NCBI GenBank assembly: GCA_022393335.1
Contig: JAJEKB010020951.1
Coordinates: forward strand, 659,380-723,379
Source: Macrotrachela quadricornifera
Taxonomy: Eukaryota > Rotifera > Eurotatoria > Philodinida > Philodinidae
Direction: 5' to 3'
DNA: 64,000 nt
In this document: piece after piece, positions 46,136 to 58,228 of the stretch
How the letters are laid out: every line of letters begins with the position of its first letter
How positions within the stretch are numbered: the stretch's first letter is position 1
Notes under the pieces: generated by a model
What the model was told of the DNA's origin: nothing
Seen by the model: only the letters and a program-made list of their open reading frames with translations
Databases searched by the model: none
Made by a program: the position numbers and the translations under genes

Positions 46136-47060
46136 CTATATATATAAAGAAGAATGTCTGTCTGTTTGTCTGTTTGTCTGTCTGTTCGCTATGCATTCCG
46201 TTCCTGTAAAAGCTACGAGCACCAAACTTTCCATGGTGCATCCCCAGGTCCGGAGGAAGGTCTTAGCGCGATCATCCACCGAGGGTGTGAGTTTGGGGTG
46301 TGTGGGTGTGGGGTGTGGGTGAAATCTCACCCAAATAGTATTTTCCTAAGTAACGCTACCAAACTTTCCGCGTTTCTTTTCTGAGTCCAGCTGAGGGCTG
46401 ATAGAGTGTTGTTACCATTAATAGGAGTAAAATGAAGGTGTTTGGGTGAAATTTCAGCCATGTCATGTGGCCATGAGATATGCATGAATTTTTCAGAAAT
46501 TTAGCGAATTTGTTATGATTCTAAGAATTATCATTTTGTATCGATGGTTCTTTGGTCGAAATGTGAAAACCGAAGGTTTCTAATAGGTTAAAAGAGAAAA
46601 AATGTATACAAGTGATTCCTTGATTCACAACCATAATGTATTCATTAGTTTTCTATGATTCGCAGAAGCAACGTATTCGTTGTTTTTTTTTGACTCACAA
46701 CGATTACGTATCTGTATATTTAAAGAAGAACGTTTGTCTGTTCGCTATGCAGTCAGTTCGTGTGATAGCTAGCGTCACAAAAGTTTTCACAATACTTCCT
46801 TAGCTTCTGAGGAAAGTCATCTTGAGGTTGAAACCACCAAACGGGGTGCGTGAAAGGGGCTGGGTGAAATTTCATCGCGATCAATACAGATCGAGATTCT
46901 GATGAGTCTGTTCGCTATATATTTAGTCATTGTGAGAGATAGCGTCACAGAACTATCTGCGTCAGTTCCTTGAGTGTGCTAATGAAAGTCGGCAGAGTGA
47001 TTGGGGGTGAGAAAGGAAGGCGTGCGTGAAACTTCATCCGAGTCGTAAGAGACTGTGATT
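46136..47060 (+). repeat. Three degenerate copies of a 150-300-bp repeat with TATATAAAGAAGAATGT start
   Basis: Copies start near 46136, 46705 and 46905. Shared blocks: TTAAAGAAGAA(T/C)GT, TGTCTGTTCGCTATGCA, AGATAGCGTCACA, GTGGGTGAAATTTCATC. The first carries a (GTCT)n tract. Similar GTCTGTCTGTTTGTC starts are common at ends of animal DNA transposons. No ORF is supported. Confidence 0.6.
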
Positions 47061-47139
47061 TTATTCACTTTCTAATCAAATGACGCAGTTCAATGCAATT
47101 TTGAGAGTGATCGTGTCCAAAGTGGATGCGAGTGAGGGT

Positions 47140-47545
47140 GTCAGCTTGAGCCCGATGAGAAGAGTCCCCCTGAAGTTGCCTTAAGCACGGCAGGAAAAGT
47201 TCTGTGAAAGATACTCCAGGCACGGTGAGAAATTCTCTGTGAAAGATACCTCACGCACGGTGGGAAATGCTCTGTGAAAAATACCCCACGCACTGTGGGA
47301 AAAGCTCTGTAGCAGAGATTCCAGGTACGATAAAAAAGTCCTATGAAAGAGGTATCACGCACGACGAGAAGAGTTCTATGGCGAATACCTAACGCAGAGC
47401 AGGAACAATCCTGTTAAAGATGCATGACACATACCAGTAAAAGTCCTGCTATAGAGGTTTCAGGAGTGACGGAAAAATTTCTGTCGCAGATGGCTCAGCC
47501 AGCGGGGAACAGTCCTGTAGAAGACGTGTTATGTACAACAGAAAA
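47140..47545 (+). repeat. Minisatellite, about 41-bp unit, about ten units
   Basis: Core GTGGGAAAAGCTCTGTGAAAG followed by ATACCTCACGCACG, in degenerate tandem order. Both strands show repeat-derived ORFs. Confidence 0.8.
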
Positions 47546-47903
47546 ACTCGGATGGAATATGCAAAATTCTAACCATATTCTATTTTCATCGGGTATCTCT
47601 GCTAGTATAATATAAATTTACGAAAAAACAGAGTTAGCACAATATTGGAATAATCAAAACTAATGAAATTCTGATTATTTCAAAGTTCTCATTACTGCAA
47701 AATACAGACAATACTAAAATTTTCATCATTCTAATTTCAATTTCTTTCCTGACTATTTCAAAATTCTTTATTTTGGAAGATTCTAAAGCTGCGAAAAGTG
47801 TCGAATTTTTACGGCTAAAGTTCGTGTGTGATTAACAATGAATGAAGAATGCTAGAATCTTGAAAATAAAGCTATGTCTCTCATAGATATTTCAATTTCA
47901 CAC
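47546..47903. other. Spacer
   Basis: AT-rich with ATTCTAAT/AAAATTC repetition; no gene. Confidence 0.3.
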
Positions 47904-47906
47904 TTA

Positions 47907-48527
47907 CGAGGGAACCTTTTCAAGTGATACCCTCCGTTTGGACTCATATTTTGCCTATAGGTAGGACTCATAGCATAGATAAGAGCCCTAAAAGGGTTCA
48001 TCCCCAAAGCCTGTTGTTGTATAGATATTGCGTTATTAAGGTATTGGAATAATTGACCGCCGTGGTCCCCCTCAGGGAGATCGAAAAATCTCATTTTCGA
48101 ATTTCGACTTGAAACTTTGTACAGAAAGAAATCTTAATGAGAATGGTTTAGTGTAAAAATTTCAGCTTTGGTAAATGTTCCTAATCGCAAATAAGAACAC
48201 CAAAAGTTGCCTTAACAAGGACACAAGTTTACCATAACCATATCTTAAGATAGGAACAAGTAATAGGCCTGAAACTTTCACAATAAGACAGTCTCATTAG
48301 GACCTCTTTCTGTACAAAGTTTCAAGTCGAAATTCGAAAATGAGTTTTTTCGATTTCCCTGAGGGGGACCACGGCGGTCAATTATTCCAATACCTTAATA
48401 ACGCAATATCTCTACAACAACAGACTTTGGGGACGAACCCTTTTAGGGCTCTTATCTATGCTATGAGTCCTACTTGTAGGCAAGATATGAGCTCAAACGG
48501 ACGGTATCACTTGGAGAGGTTCCCTCG
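47907..48527. mobile_element. 621-bp palindromic MITE with TTA duplications (PIF/Harbinger-like)
   Basis: CGAGGGAACC ends, arms about 225 bp (47907-48130 and 48300-48527, roughly 93% alike), spacer about 170 bp. Flanked by TTA at 47904-47906 and 48528-48530, the typical PIF/Harbinger target. The two arm ORFs (47852-48094 minus and 48340-48531 plus) are the same peptide seen twice and are not genes. Confidence 0.8.
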
Positions 48528-48530
48528 TTA

Positions 48531-49106
48531 GATAAAATGTGTCTCATGTGTCGCACTTTGCAACACAATGCACGACACATTCAAGTGCGACATATTTCTT
48601 TCATGGAAAGTACGACACATTCTGAAAGCGTGGTTCAAATCTACCATATGGTAAATTTTGAATTTTTTTCTCAGAAGCATGTGATTGATATATTTTTTGA
48701 TTTAATTGTTGCCATGTTGAAAATTCAAGAAGATCAGATAGTAGGATATGTTCATCCTTGAAGTGATCCAATCTCTATCATACTACTTAATGGTAGTCCT
48801 CTCTCGATCATCAGTCGAGAATGGCGTATTTTCAACAAATAAATAATCGAGAAATAATTGTAAAAAAATAATTAAGAGGAAAATATATAACTTCTGTACG
48901 TTCAACCACGTTGTTTCTATATAGCTGTATGTTTGAAACAAGAAGGTGAATGACCAATCAGCAGACAGAACGAAAGAAATATAGATACGACACATTTATT
49001 TTTAGTGTGTTCACAGCTACTCTCTTTTTATTATCGGTTTCCGAATTTCTTTCACTTGTTTAATATATCTTTTTTCTTCTCAAACAATATGATTGATGTC
49101 AATATA
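48531..49106. other. Spacer with four CGACACATT-like words
   Basis: GTCGCAC/CGACACATT repeats at 48540-48625; otherwise AT-rich and empty. Confidence 0.35.
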
Positions 49107-50087
49107 CAGTAGTGTTCAAAAAAACTTGCACAAAATTAAATTTTTTGTATAACGATTTTCTTGCCGTTAGAAAACAATTACGAAATTTATTTTTCCAGGG
49201 TATATGTACGTTAGCTATAAAACACGTTAACCACACAGAAGTGTGATTTCTTTTCTATTTTGTACATATACATTTAATCATGACGTCATCTAGTGATTTA
49301 AAAAATCATAATATATCAATACTACATTATTAGAATAAAGGCATTCGATCTGTTCCTGTTATTCATCGCAAAACAAATATCTCACTAAGGACTATTTATT
49401 ACAACAGTATTATATTAAAATAAATCCTTGTTAGTCAAAACGTCCAAACGAATAACTGAAATCTGCACCTGTAAAAGTAAAAATAGGTTTATGAATGAGA
49501 TCATCTTGCACATCAAGGTGTATTGCTTGTTATACGTTAAGATGCAATTTTGACGACTTTTATTAGGTTTATCTGCTTGTGAACCACGTATTTTCCTGCT
49601 GTTAGGTGTAAGCGATGAAAAGAGTCATATTATTCTAGAAAAGTTTAATCATCAAGGCTGTTTCTAATGAAAAAAATGACTGAAAATGTATCAGTCATGT
49701 CATTAAACAATTCACTAGCATTAATACATCATGAATACTTCAATATTTATTTGATATCTTGGATGTTCACTTTATAGGAACCTTCGGTGAGTTATAAACT
49801 GTAATGTTGAGAAAATAAAGTCAAAATAAATTGGTGAACTTCATCATTTTTCAGGATGAAGAGGTTAAAAATCTTGAAATTTCCGTTGTAGTTGATTTTA
49901 CTTGGTGCAACGGAAAAAAATCTTTACTTTCTATTTCTTCTAAAGATGAACAAAGGAAATATCAAAGTATGTTGTTTCATAGTACTCTTCGTGGGCTATC
50001 AATCACAATACAAAACAATCCGAAGAGGACATCTATATAAGATAATACCTGTAGGAAGAGATGTGCAAGTTTTTTTGAACACTAGTG
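49107..50087 (+). mobile_element. Tc1-like transposon relic, 981 bp
   Basis: 25-bp inverted ends (left AGTGTTCAAAAAAACTTGCA, repeated in reverse at 50062-50085), flanked by TA at 49105-49106 and 50088-50089. From ATG 49280 the plus strand keeps a degenerate paired-like helix-turn-helix start (MTSSSDLKNHNISILHY, stop, NKGIRSVPVIHRKT) of a Tc1 transposase. The catalytic domain is scrambled. Confidence 0.75.
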
Positions 50088-50361
50088 TAGCTTCGGCATT
50101 TTACTGTAGAGACAAATCGTTAATACTAAATTCAATATTTAAATAAGAATGTACAAGTTGATAACAACATATAAATTAGTCACAATATATAACTGACAGG
50201 TGGGAGCAAAACTATTAACTATCAAAGAAAACAATATTCTATAGAAATTTCTTCAATTTTTTTTTTGTACCTTAGTTACGTCAGTAATATTGAAAGGAGA
50301 TATTTTATTCAGTATCTTGAATAGATTTTAAATAGATAAAAATTCAATAAAATGAGTTAGT
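50088..50361. other. Short 3' spacer
   Basis: 3' side of the PLP enzyme gene; no feature. Confidence 0.3.
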
Positions 50362-53300
50362 TTAATTAATATGATGTTCATCAAAAGAGCGTGAAAAAGC
50401 AACTTCTTTTTTCAGTAGAGCTGATTCCATTAAAATAATATCTTTAGGTAAAGCAAACCAAATGAAACGTTTATATTTATCTATAATCTTCAATTCTGGA
50501 TCATTATGATAAACAAGAGCTTGTTTTTCAACATTATTTGCGATTAATTTTGCTTGACACAAATGATCATTTAATAAGACAATATCAGTCGATTGTTGAA
50601 AACAATTGATTTTCTTTTCGGATTCTAGTTTATCCTGTTTCATTTGATCATATTCATAATTTATTTTATTTAGACTATATTGATTTTTCAAAAGCGTCTC
50701 ACGATGATGCCATACACCAGTCGCAGGTTCATACGTATACTAAAAGAAATAATATGAAAGAAATAATTTATGTTAGAAATAATCGACTATACTAATGGTA
50801 AAAATTTCCAAGCATGATAAGCAAGAAATTCTACAGCATTTAGAATATAATCAATTTCTTCATCACTTGCAAAATACGCTAAATTAAGACGAGTAAAACC
50901 AGGTTTCATTAACAGAATTCGTTCTAATTTATTATATTCTTCATCAATACGATCACTAGAAAAACAAAAAACTTTTCTTTAGATTTTTAAAATAAAAAAT
51001 TCATTTAACTTTGCATTTTCTGCTAAAAACATTGTGTAAATTCGTGCTGTTTGATCATTAATACCAAGTAAATCCTAAAGAACAACAAAATGGTAATTTT
51101 CATAAAAAATTTTCTTTTTACTAAAACATAAGGTCCAGCACAAGCACAACCTGATCGTACTTGGATACCAAATAAATCATTTAATAATGAACAAATAAAA
51201 TTATAATGTAAATATTTTTTTATCATTGGCACATAAATTAAAAAAGAAAAGATCGCAAGACGAGAAACATTTTTTGAACCAAGTATGATCAATGTATCAA
51301 TTTTTGACAAACGTTTAAAGAATTTTTCAACTAATTCATCCTCACGTTTTTCAATTATTTCATAACCAACTGCATCTTTTAATTGAAAAACTAATCCAGC
51401 TCGAATAGAACCAATTATATCAGGTGTTCCACCTTCTTCACGTATTTCAATATCATTAATATATTCAACATTTGTTCGAGTAACAAAATTTACTGTACCA
51501 CCACCACAACTACATGGAATACGATTTTGAAATAAATGTTTCTTACCAATAAGAATACCTAAATCATCAATGATTAATTTTATATTTTATTCAAATTTCA
51601 AATATATACATTTATTCTTATTCTCTTTCAATTTCATATTCCTCAATAGTGATAGAAATCAGAGATGTCCATAGTGGCGCGGTAAAGACTTTTATAATAT
51701 CGTCACGGCAGCAGCAGCTTCTCTATGAAAGAAATTTGAAAAACTCAGGAATTTCCACATAATCTCTATATTGATGTGTGCTGTACGATAAGGCTTGACG
51801 AATGCGATGAATTGGCAGGAGCAATTCTAGTTTAAATCGTTCACAGCCTTGAAAAACCAAAGATTTTTAAAAATACCATCGCAGCAGCGGCGCGGGTAGT
51901 TTTCTTTGATTATCGTCGCGGCGCGGCAGCGGCGGATCCTCAATCGCGATGGACATCTCTGATAGAAATCTCTACACAATGACATATTATATTTGCTTAA
52001 CTTAAAGTATCAATGATATTACAAATGTATTTTATATAAAATTAAAGCCTATCAAAAACTGAATTTATCCATACTAAATGATAAAGATTATAAAGACTTT
52101 AAAATGTCAAATTTAAGAGATTTCCAAAAACTTGATACCTTTTTCATGCAGAAAAGTAAACGTATGAAAAATTCAGCAAATAAAGTAAATCATTTTTCTT
52201 GAATATCTTTATATCGTTCGTCGAGATCTACAAAACTGCATATTTCAAAAATATTTTCATCTGGCTCTGCAATATTAAAAAAAATCTCAAAAAATGTTGA
52301 AAAATTTCATTTTCTTTAATGGAAGAAAAAGTATTCGATTTTAAAATAAAATTAGCGTTTCTTCATTATTTTTGCTGTCTCAAATGTTCTGAAATATATT
52401 GATTGAATTCAGTTTTTCACGTAGCACTGAATAAGTATATTTCAAAACATCTGAGACAGCAAAAATAATGAAGAAACGCTAATTTTATTTTAAGATCGAG
52501 TGGTTTTTCTTCCTTTTAAGAAAATGAAATTTTTCAACATTTTTTAAGATATTAAAATTCAAAATGAATTAGACTGCAGTTTTTTGTTCATCTTTAATAC
52601 TTTGTTTTATTTTATATAGTTTTGTAGAATTTTTGAATCTTTACAGATCTTAATTACGGTTATCATCAGCACAATATGATGCTTTAGAAAAATCGTGTTT
52701 GTATAGTTTGCATCAGGTATCAAGTATTATTTAACATCTTTTTATGTATTTTACTTTTGTTATTGTACTGATGATGGCCGTACTTAAGATCTATAAAGGT
52801 TGAAAATTCTACAAAACTATATAAAATAAAATTAAGTATTAAGAATAAACGAAAAAACTGCATTTTAAATCGTAAATTATTTTGAATTTTAATATGTGCT
52901 TCACTCTCAAGTTACTCATATTTCTATATTTTTTGAGTAAGTTTTTGAATTTTTTTTTATATTCAAGGGCCAGATGAAAATATTTTTGAAATATGTAGTT
53001 TTGTAGATCTCGACGAACGATATAAAGATATTCAAGAAAAATGATTTACTTTATTTGCTGAATTTTTCATACATTTACTTTTCTACATCCTGTAGAGATT
53101 TCTGTTGAAAAATGTAACATTTATCTTTGTTCCAGTTGCACTAGTTTCTCATTACTTATCGAAAAGAAGGAGATATAGGAAACGAAAATTTCAGAAAAAT
53201 GTTCGAGTGATAAGACTATTGACCGATTGAAAGAAAATTTTTCTAAGACATTAAACTTGTAGATTAATCATTCAAAATATAATTTTCCAATAGATCGGGG

Positions 53301-56300
53301 AATAAACAGTTCTCAATAGAGATCATGGCACCTCATATAATGAACTGTAAGGTTTTTTTGTAAGCTTCTTGAGTTTTTAAAATTAATATACTTAGAATTC
53401 AAAAGACGAAGCCTTTTTTCGTTAAATTATATTGAAGAAACATTTTTAACGTACCCGGTGTACTCGGACCGCCAACAAATTTATGTGTTGAAATAAAAAT
53501 AGCATCTTTATATGCAATATCCGATACATTCATATCGATTTTAATGTAAGGAGCTGCCGAAGCATAATCCCAAAATATCCATCCATCATATCGATGAACA
53601 AGACTAGAAATATCATCAACATCAGTTCGAATACCAGTAACATTACTTGCTGCATTAAATGTACAAATAATATGTTTTTTAACTTGATTATGGTAATATT
53701 TTAGTTGATTTTTTAAAATTTTTCTATCGAGTAGACCTTCTTTATTATAAGGAATCCGTACTATCTAGAAGAAAAATAATTTTTTTTTTGATTATCTAGA
53801 GCAAGTGGTTTTTTATTAATATTTACTTCAATGCCTGTTTCTTTCCATGGTAAAATATTTGAATGATGTTCAAATGCACTGATAAAAATCACAATATTGT
53901 TTTGATTTTGTTTATCATTTAAATGAAGAATATTAACAAGTTTATGAATTGCCCCAGTTGAACCTAGAGAAAATCTTTTGTTATATAACTTTATATGAAT
54001 TAAAAGAGAGATTCTTTTACCAGTTCCTGTAAATATCACAACATCATTATCAGTTCCATTAACAGATTTTTTAATTAATGCTCGAGCTTCTTCACGAAAT
54101 TTTGTTGTTTGTGATGAACAAACATTATTTTCACTATGTGTATTACCGTATCTACAGATAATTTCAAAATAAAACTATTTTGATCTATGAAGAAAAAAAG
54201 AAAGACTTACGATGGTATAACATATTGTTGAATATAGTTTTCAATAAATCGTAAACATCTTCCAGATGCTGTGTAATCCGCATAGATCACTAAAAAGTTT
54301 TAATAGAAATAGGCGTGATTAACTAGGATGGTGCCCCATTTTGATACGGTCCTATTGTAGGAATAAAACATGGTGCTGTTTAAGGCAATTTAGAATTATC
54401 TGGGATCCTCTCTCGTATGGCTCGGACAATAATATGTTTTATCCTTACAATAGGACCGTGTCAAAATGGGGTGTCATCCTAGTTGCTCACCCCCAAATAT
54501 ATATATACTGTGAATTTTTTTGAACTACTAAAAATGCTTGGTATATTCAAGCGATTTTTAAATAATTCGCTAGTTGATTTTCGAATTTTTATGAAATCCT
54601 TGATTTTCGCGAATGTATGACTTCAAATTTATTTCCCAGCAAAAAAAACTGCAAATTGAAAATCACTAATGATTTTCAAATAGTTGGAAAATATTGGTCG
54701 AATTCATATAGACATTTTTAGAATACCCTTGAAAAAAACTTTATAACCGATTTTCTGGTTTACAGTGTATATCAGATGATAAGTTAAATATTTTACTTTT
54801 TCGAGGTCCCCACGGTCCGTTGATAATAAAATCTTTTCCCATAATATTATTGTCAATATATTGTAGAAATTTTTGTTTATCTAAAACAAACGTTTCTTAA
54901 TAATATATTCAAATTTTCAAAATGAAATAAATCAATTTAGTTATTCAAGATTACCATTATTGATTTTATTTGAATTTGAAGGAGACATGGAACTACTATT
55001 CACTAATAGTAAATCAAGAAAATATTCATGAAAAGCATATGGATCAGTAAAAATCATTTGAGAAAATTTCGATTGATCATGATGATTGCCAAACTATAAG
55101 AAAGAAAAGACGATGAATCATTTAAAACTTAATATTAAAAAATAATACAATTTGTTTCAAAATATTTTATTGTATATATTTATTTTTTACTAATAATATA
55201 CAAAAATCGTTTTATATATTACTTTCATCACTATATTCAATTATTATTGCATCTAGAGAAAAATGTGGAATCAACATAATACAAATTGTTTGACAGTTCA
55301 AACTGTTAATAAAATAATTTTTTTTAACAAAATCTGATCAAGGATAGATTGATATTTTTAATGAATAAATACTACAGTTTAGATTTCATTTTGATAATTT
55401 AATATCACTAAAGAGGCCTTTGTGAACGTTTGGAGTCAAAGTGGGACTCTTGGAATGCATACTCCGATTATGCTTCCCTGCACTACTCTATATTTCCCTA
55501 TACTTTCACAGTACTTCGCTGTTCTTTTCTATACCTTTCCATACTTCCATCAAGAGGAAATAACTATCTGTAATTTTGCACCGTTTTTAATGAAATTTTC
55601 AACGACAGAGTACTCGTACATTTTGTTAAGCCAAAAATTTAATTTTTAGAGTGTACTTTATAGAAAACCAAGGCGTATTTTCGAAAAACAAAATATACGT
55701 ACACTTTGCTCTGCAGCATACACTCTGTCATTAAAAACACTGTGATTTAAAATGAGTTTTGATTTTCAGATGAGTACTTTCCTGTACATCTCCTATAATC
55801 CCATTATACTTCAGTAGTATGATAGTTTCAGCTTTTCCTTCTTGATTAGACTTTCATATTAAAGCAAAAATTGATTTAATTTACATAAGAAAAAATTTCC
55901 TGAATGTAAAATATAATTTAGATGACTGACATATGTATATATATGCATAATGAATGGACATACATATGTCATGCCGAAGTTTCTATAAATGATATAGTAA
56001 ATATCAACTACTAGAAAATCATCAATATCGTTTGTATTATATCTTCAAAATCATTTTCTACCTTTAGAATATTGAAATTTACTTTTGAATATTTTTATCA
56101 ACATGCCCATATTGAAAAAATAAAATATGATATACTATTTTCTAAATTGAGATTACAGGGAAATCATAATCTTATTCTTTCATAGGAGATTGTCGCATCG
56201 CTTTAAGCCAGTAAACGGTGCTGAGGTTATCTATAAAGAGCGTCGAAATAAAAATGGCATTTTCTGATCTCCATTCTCCTTTCTAGGTCCAGAAAAGTTC

Positions 56301-58228
56301 CACATTAGGTCCAATCTTAGGGTCTATGCGAAAGTTCTTCTGATAGAAACTAGCCTCTATTCACCAGTTATTTTAAAAGAATTGATCTATATCTGTTCTC
56401 TAAAAAAAAGTGCCTTAGGGTATTATTAAGGGTTTTGGCACAGTTTTTGACCTATTCCATAGTTCTAGATTTTGTTACTAATTTTAAAAGCTTTTGAGGT
56501 TCTAGAAAAATAGTCAAAAAGTTTTTTTGGATTCGTATGTCCTATATTAAAGGATTTTTAATTTTCGATCTTTTGGTTAGAATTAAAAAGGTTCTGAAAA
56601 TGGTACAGAAACAAGGTTCATTTGATCAACGTTTTTTCTACAAAGTACCAGTTTATACAAAGAAACTGGTCAGTTCTTTAAGGATAGATGTACAGGTGTG
56701 AGTGTTAGTGTAGAGATATCTTCTTTTTCTACATACTCCGCACACAGGTCCATTGTTATCGATATTCAAAAAAAGAAAAGTTCTAATTCTTTCGTAATAA
56801 GAAACTGCTCTAAGACATTCTTTTCAAAAAATTATTGATATGGATCAATTCCTTTCAAAAGAGCTGCACGTAGGCCGTTTTATTGACCGGTTTCTCTGAT
56901 GTACGAATTAAATAAATATTTCTTTTCGAAATACTCTAAATTTGTTAAAATATCCAAAAGTAAATTAAAATATTCTAATGATAAAAAATTGTTTTCAAGA
57001 TATAATACAAACATATACATATGAACTTTTTTTTTCGTTCTAGGACCAATCAGATAAAATTTCCCGAATTGAAAAAGTTTGTGTATTATAATATAGATTA
57101 TTTTTATAAAATAAACAGACAATGAAAACGAGTTTTTCGTTTAATTTCTGATATTTCTCTCCATTCTTTATGATCTATTTATGGTTTAGATTGATTGATA
57201 CAAAACACACATCACTATCTGTTGGTGCTCTTCAGTGATTCGTATTGCACTGACGGCAATATTAATTCAAAGCTAATGAGGAAAGTATCATGGATGCTCA
57301 ACTCTGTTTTAACTCATTTATATCTCATTCGAAAGAACATTATAAAACGACTATTTTTTTTTTAAAAAATAAATATATCGAAAAGCGAACATTCATTTTG
57401 GCTGAAACTTTTAGGAATTATTAGATCTATATATAGGCAAAAATTCAGATCAAAATTTGATAATTTAGCTTTTTCAAAAAACATCTACGAGTAACTCGAA
57501 AATCCAACAACAAAATAGTCATAATTGTTGAAGGAAAATACATGAGCCGATATTCTCTTAGATTTATCTTATTTTAATATGCTCTGTTGAATGAGATATG
57601 AATAAATGAATTTTTTTTTACTGACTTGCTGTTTTTTGATGCTATTATGATTTTGATCAATGATTGAATTCATGTCGAATTGATTATTTTCCAAATTTGA
57701 TGGAAATTTCATATATTGATCATGAATTTCATTTTCTTGAAGCGGTAATTTTAACATTGAGTTTTTGCGTGGACGTTGATGATTGCAGGAACAGAACGCG
57801 ATTAATTGATCTACATTGGTCCTTTGATGAAAACCTATACAATCCAAAAAAGAAAGGAAAAATCTTATTTGTAAAAACATAACAACTTACTGTAATCCAT
57901 CACGAAATCATTCATGGTATTCTAATAGAAATAACAAATAAATCATTGAACAGAAATACAATATTTATGAAAAAAATCAATTCTATTATATTTTTCTATG
58001 TATTCTCTTTGTTTATTACCCTTGTTAACTTACATTTCAATATAAACAAATAAAAACCTACTTACATTTAAATTCCAATTATGTTGATTGAGATGATCGT
58101 CAACACCATCTCTGGTTTTCTGATTTATTATGGACTATAAATTAAATAAAAAAAAATAAAAATATTTTTTTAATAATGTTAGATCTTACTTGAAAATGAT
58201 CAATAATATGTTTTTTTGATTCACTCAT
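50362..58228 (-). CDS. Aminotransferase class V PLP enzyme (NifS/cysteine-desulfurase-like), 14 exons
   Basis: Exons, high to low: 58190-58228, 58066-58134, 57891-57921, 57626-57834, 54955-55093, 54797-54895, 54211-54289, 54021-54151, 53827-53963, 53455-53764, 51122-51558, 51010-51074, 50793-50955, 50362-50739. Every join keeps phase, giving 761 aa. Motifs: YADYTASGR (about 198-206), YGNTHS (about 222-227), FEHHSNILPW (about 296-305), WDYASAAPY, Schiff-base lysine in STHKFVGGPSTPG (about 406), NFVTRTNVEY, GTPDIIGSIRAG, RSGCACAGPY (about 549-558) with a cysteine where desulfurases carry the persulfide residue, and KPGFTRLNLAYF near the end. PLP-dependent; probably removes sulfur or selenium from cysteine-type substrates or acts as a related lyase. 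The first about 160 residues are an Asn/Gln-rich extension and about 125 residues follow the core, so it is longer than typical desulfurases (about 400-450). One donor (51009) is GTTAAA, weak. Introns of 507, 1,896 and 2,532 bp hold transposon debris; the other ten are 47-145 bp. Confidence 0.88.
51660..51961. mobile_element. 302-bp GC-ended MITE, copy 1 (in intron)
   Basis: The inverted ends CAGAGATGTCCAT and ATGGACATCTCTG enclose GC-rich GGCGCGG/GCAGCAGC segments. About 80% like 59585-59853 along its length (shared GGAGCAATTCTAGTTTAAAT and TTTTTAAAAATA). No ORF. Confidence 0.75.
52148..53090. repeat. Three nested palindromes forming a cloverleaf-like structure (in intron)
   Basis: Outer arms 52148-52268 and 52970-53088 (shared TCGTCGAGATCTACAAAACT). 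Inside sit hairpin A (52290-52400 with 52445-52555, sharing GCGTTTCTTCATTATTTTTG) and hairpin B (52560-52655 with 52790-52900, with an ATGATGG/CATCAGCAC loop pair). Together they would fold as a stem with two side hairpins. Confidence 0.75.
54321..54484. mobile_element. 164-bp hairpin element (in intron), relative of the 35.7-36.0 kb hairpins
   Basis: Arms AACTAGGATGGTGCCCCATT and the reverse of CAAAATGGGGTGTCATCC at 54464-54484; inside, GTCCTATTGTAGGAATAAAACATGG-type sequence mirrors ATGTTTTATCCTTACAATAGG. The inner AAAACAT...GGATCC core is shared with 35714-35820 and 35880-35990. Confidence 0.75.
55094..57625. other. Large intron of the PLP enzyme gene
   Basis: 2.5 kb, AT-rich. Contains a small hairpin GACATATGTATATATATGCA...GACATACATATGTC (55926-55970) and degenerate GGTTCTAGAAAAA words (56290-56600). 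No nested gene supported. Confidence 0.55.

Noticed and set aside
47852..48531. Two similar small ORFs facing each other
   Set aside because: They are the two arms of one palindromic MITE, not a duplicated gene.
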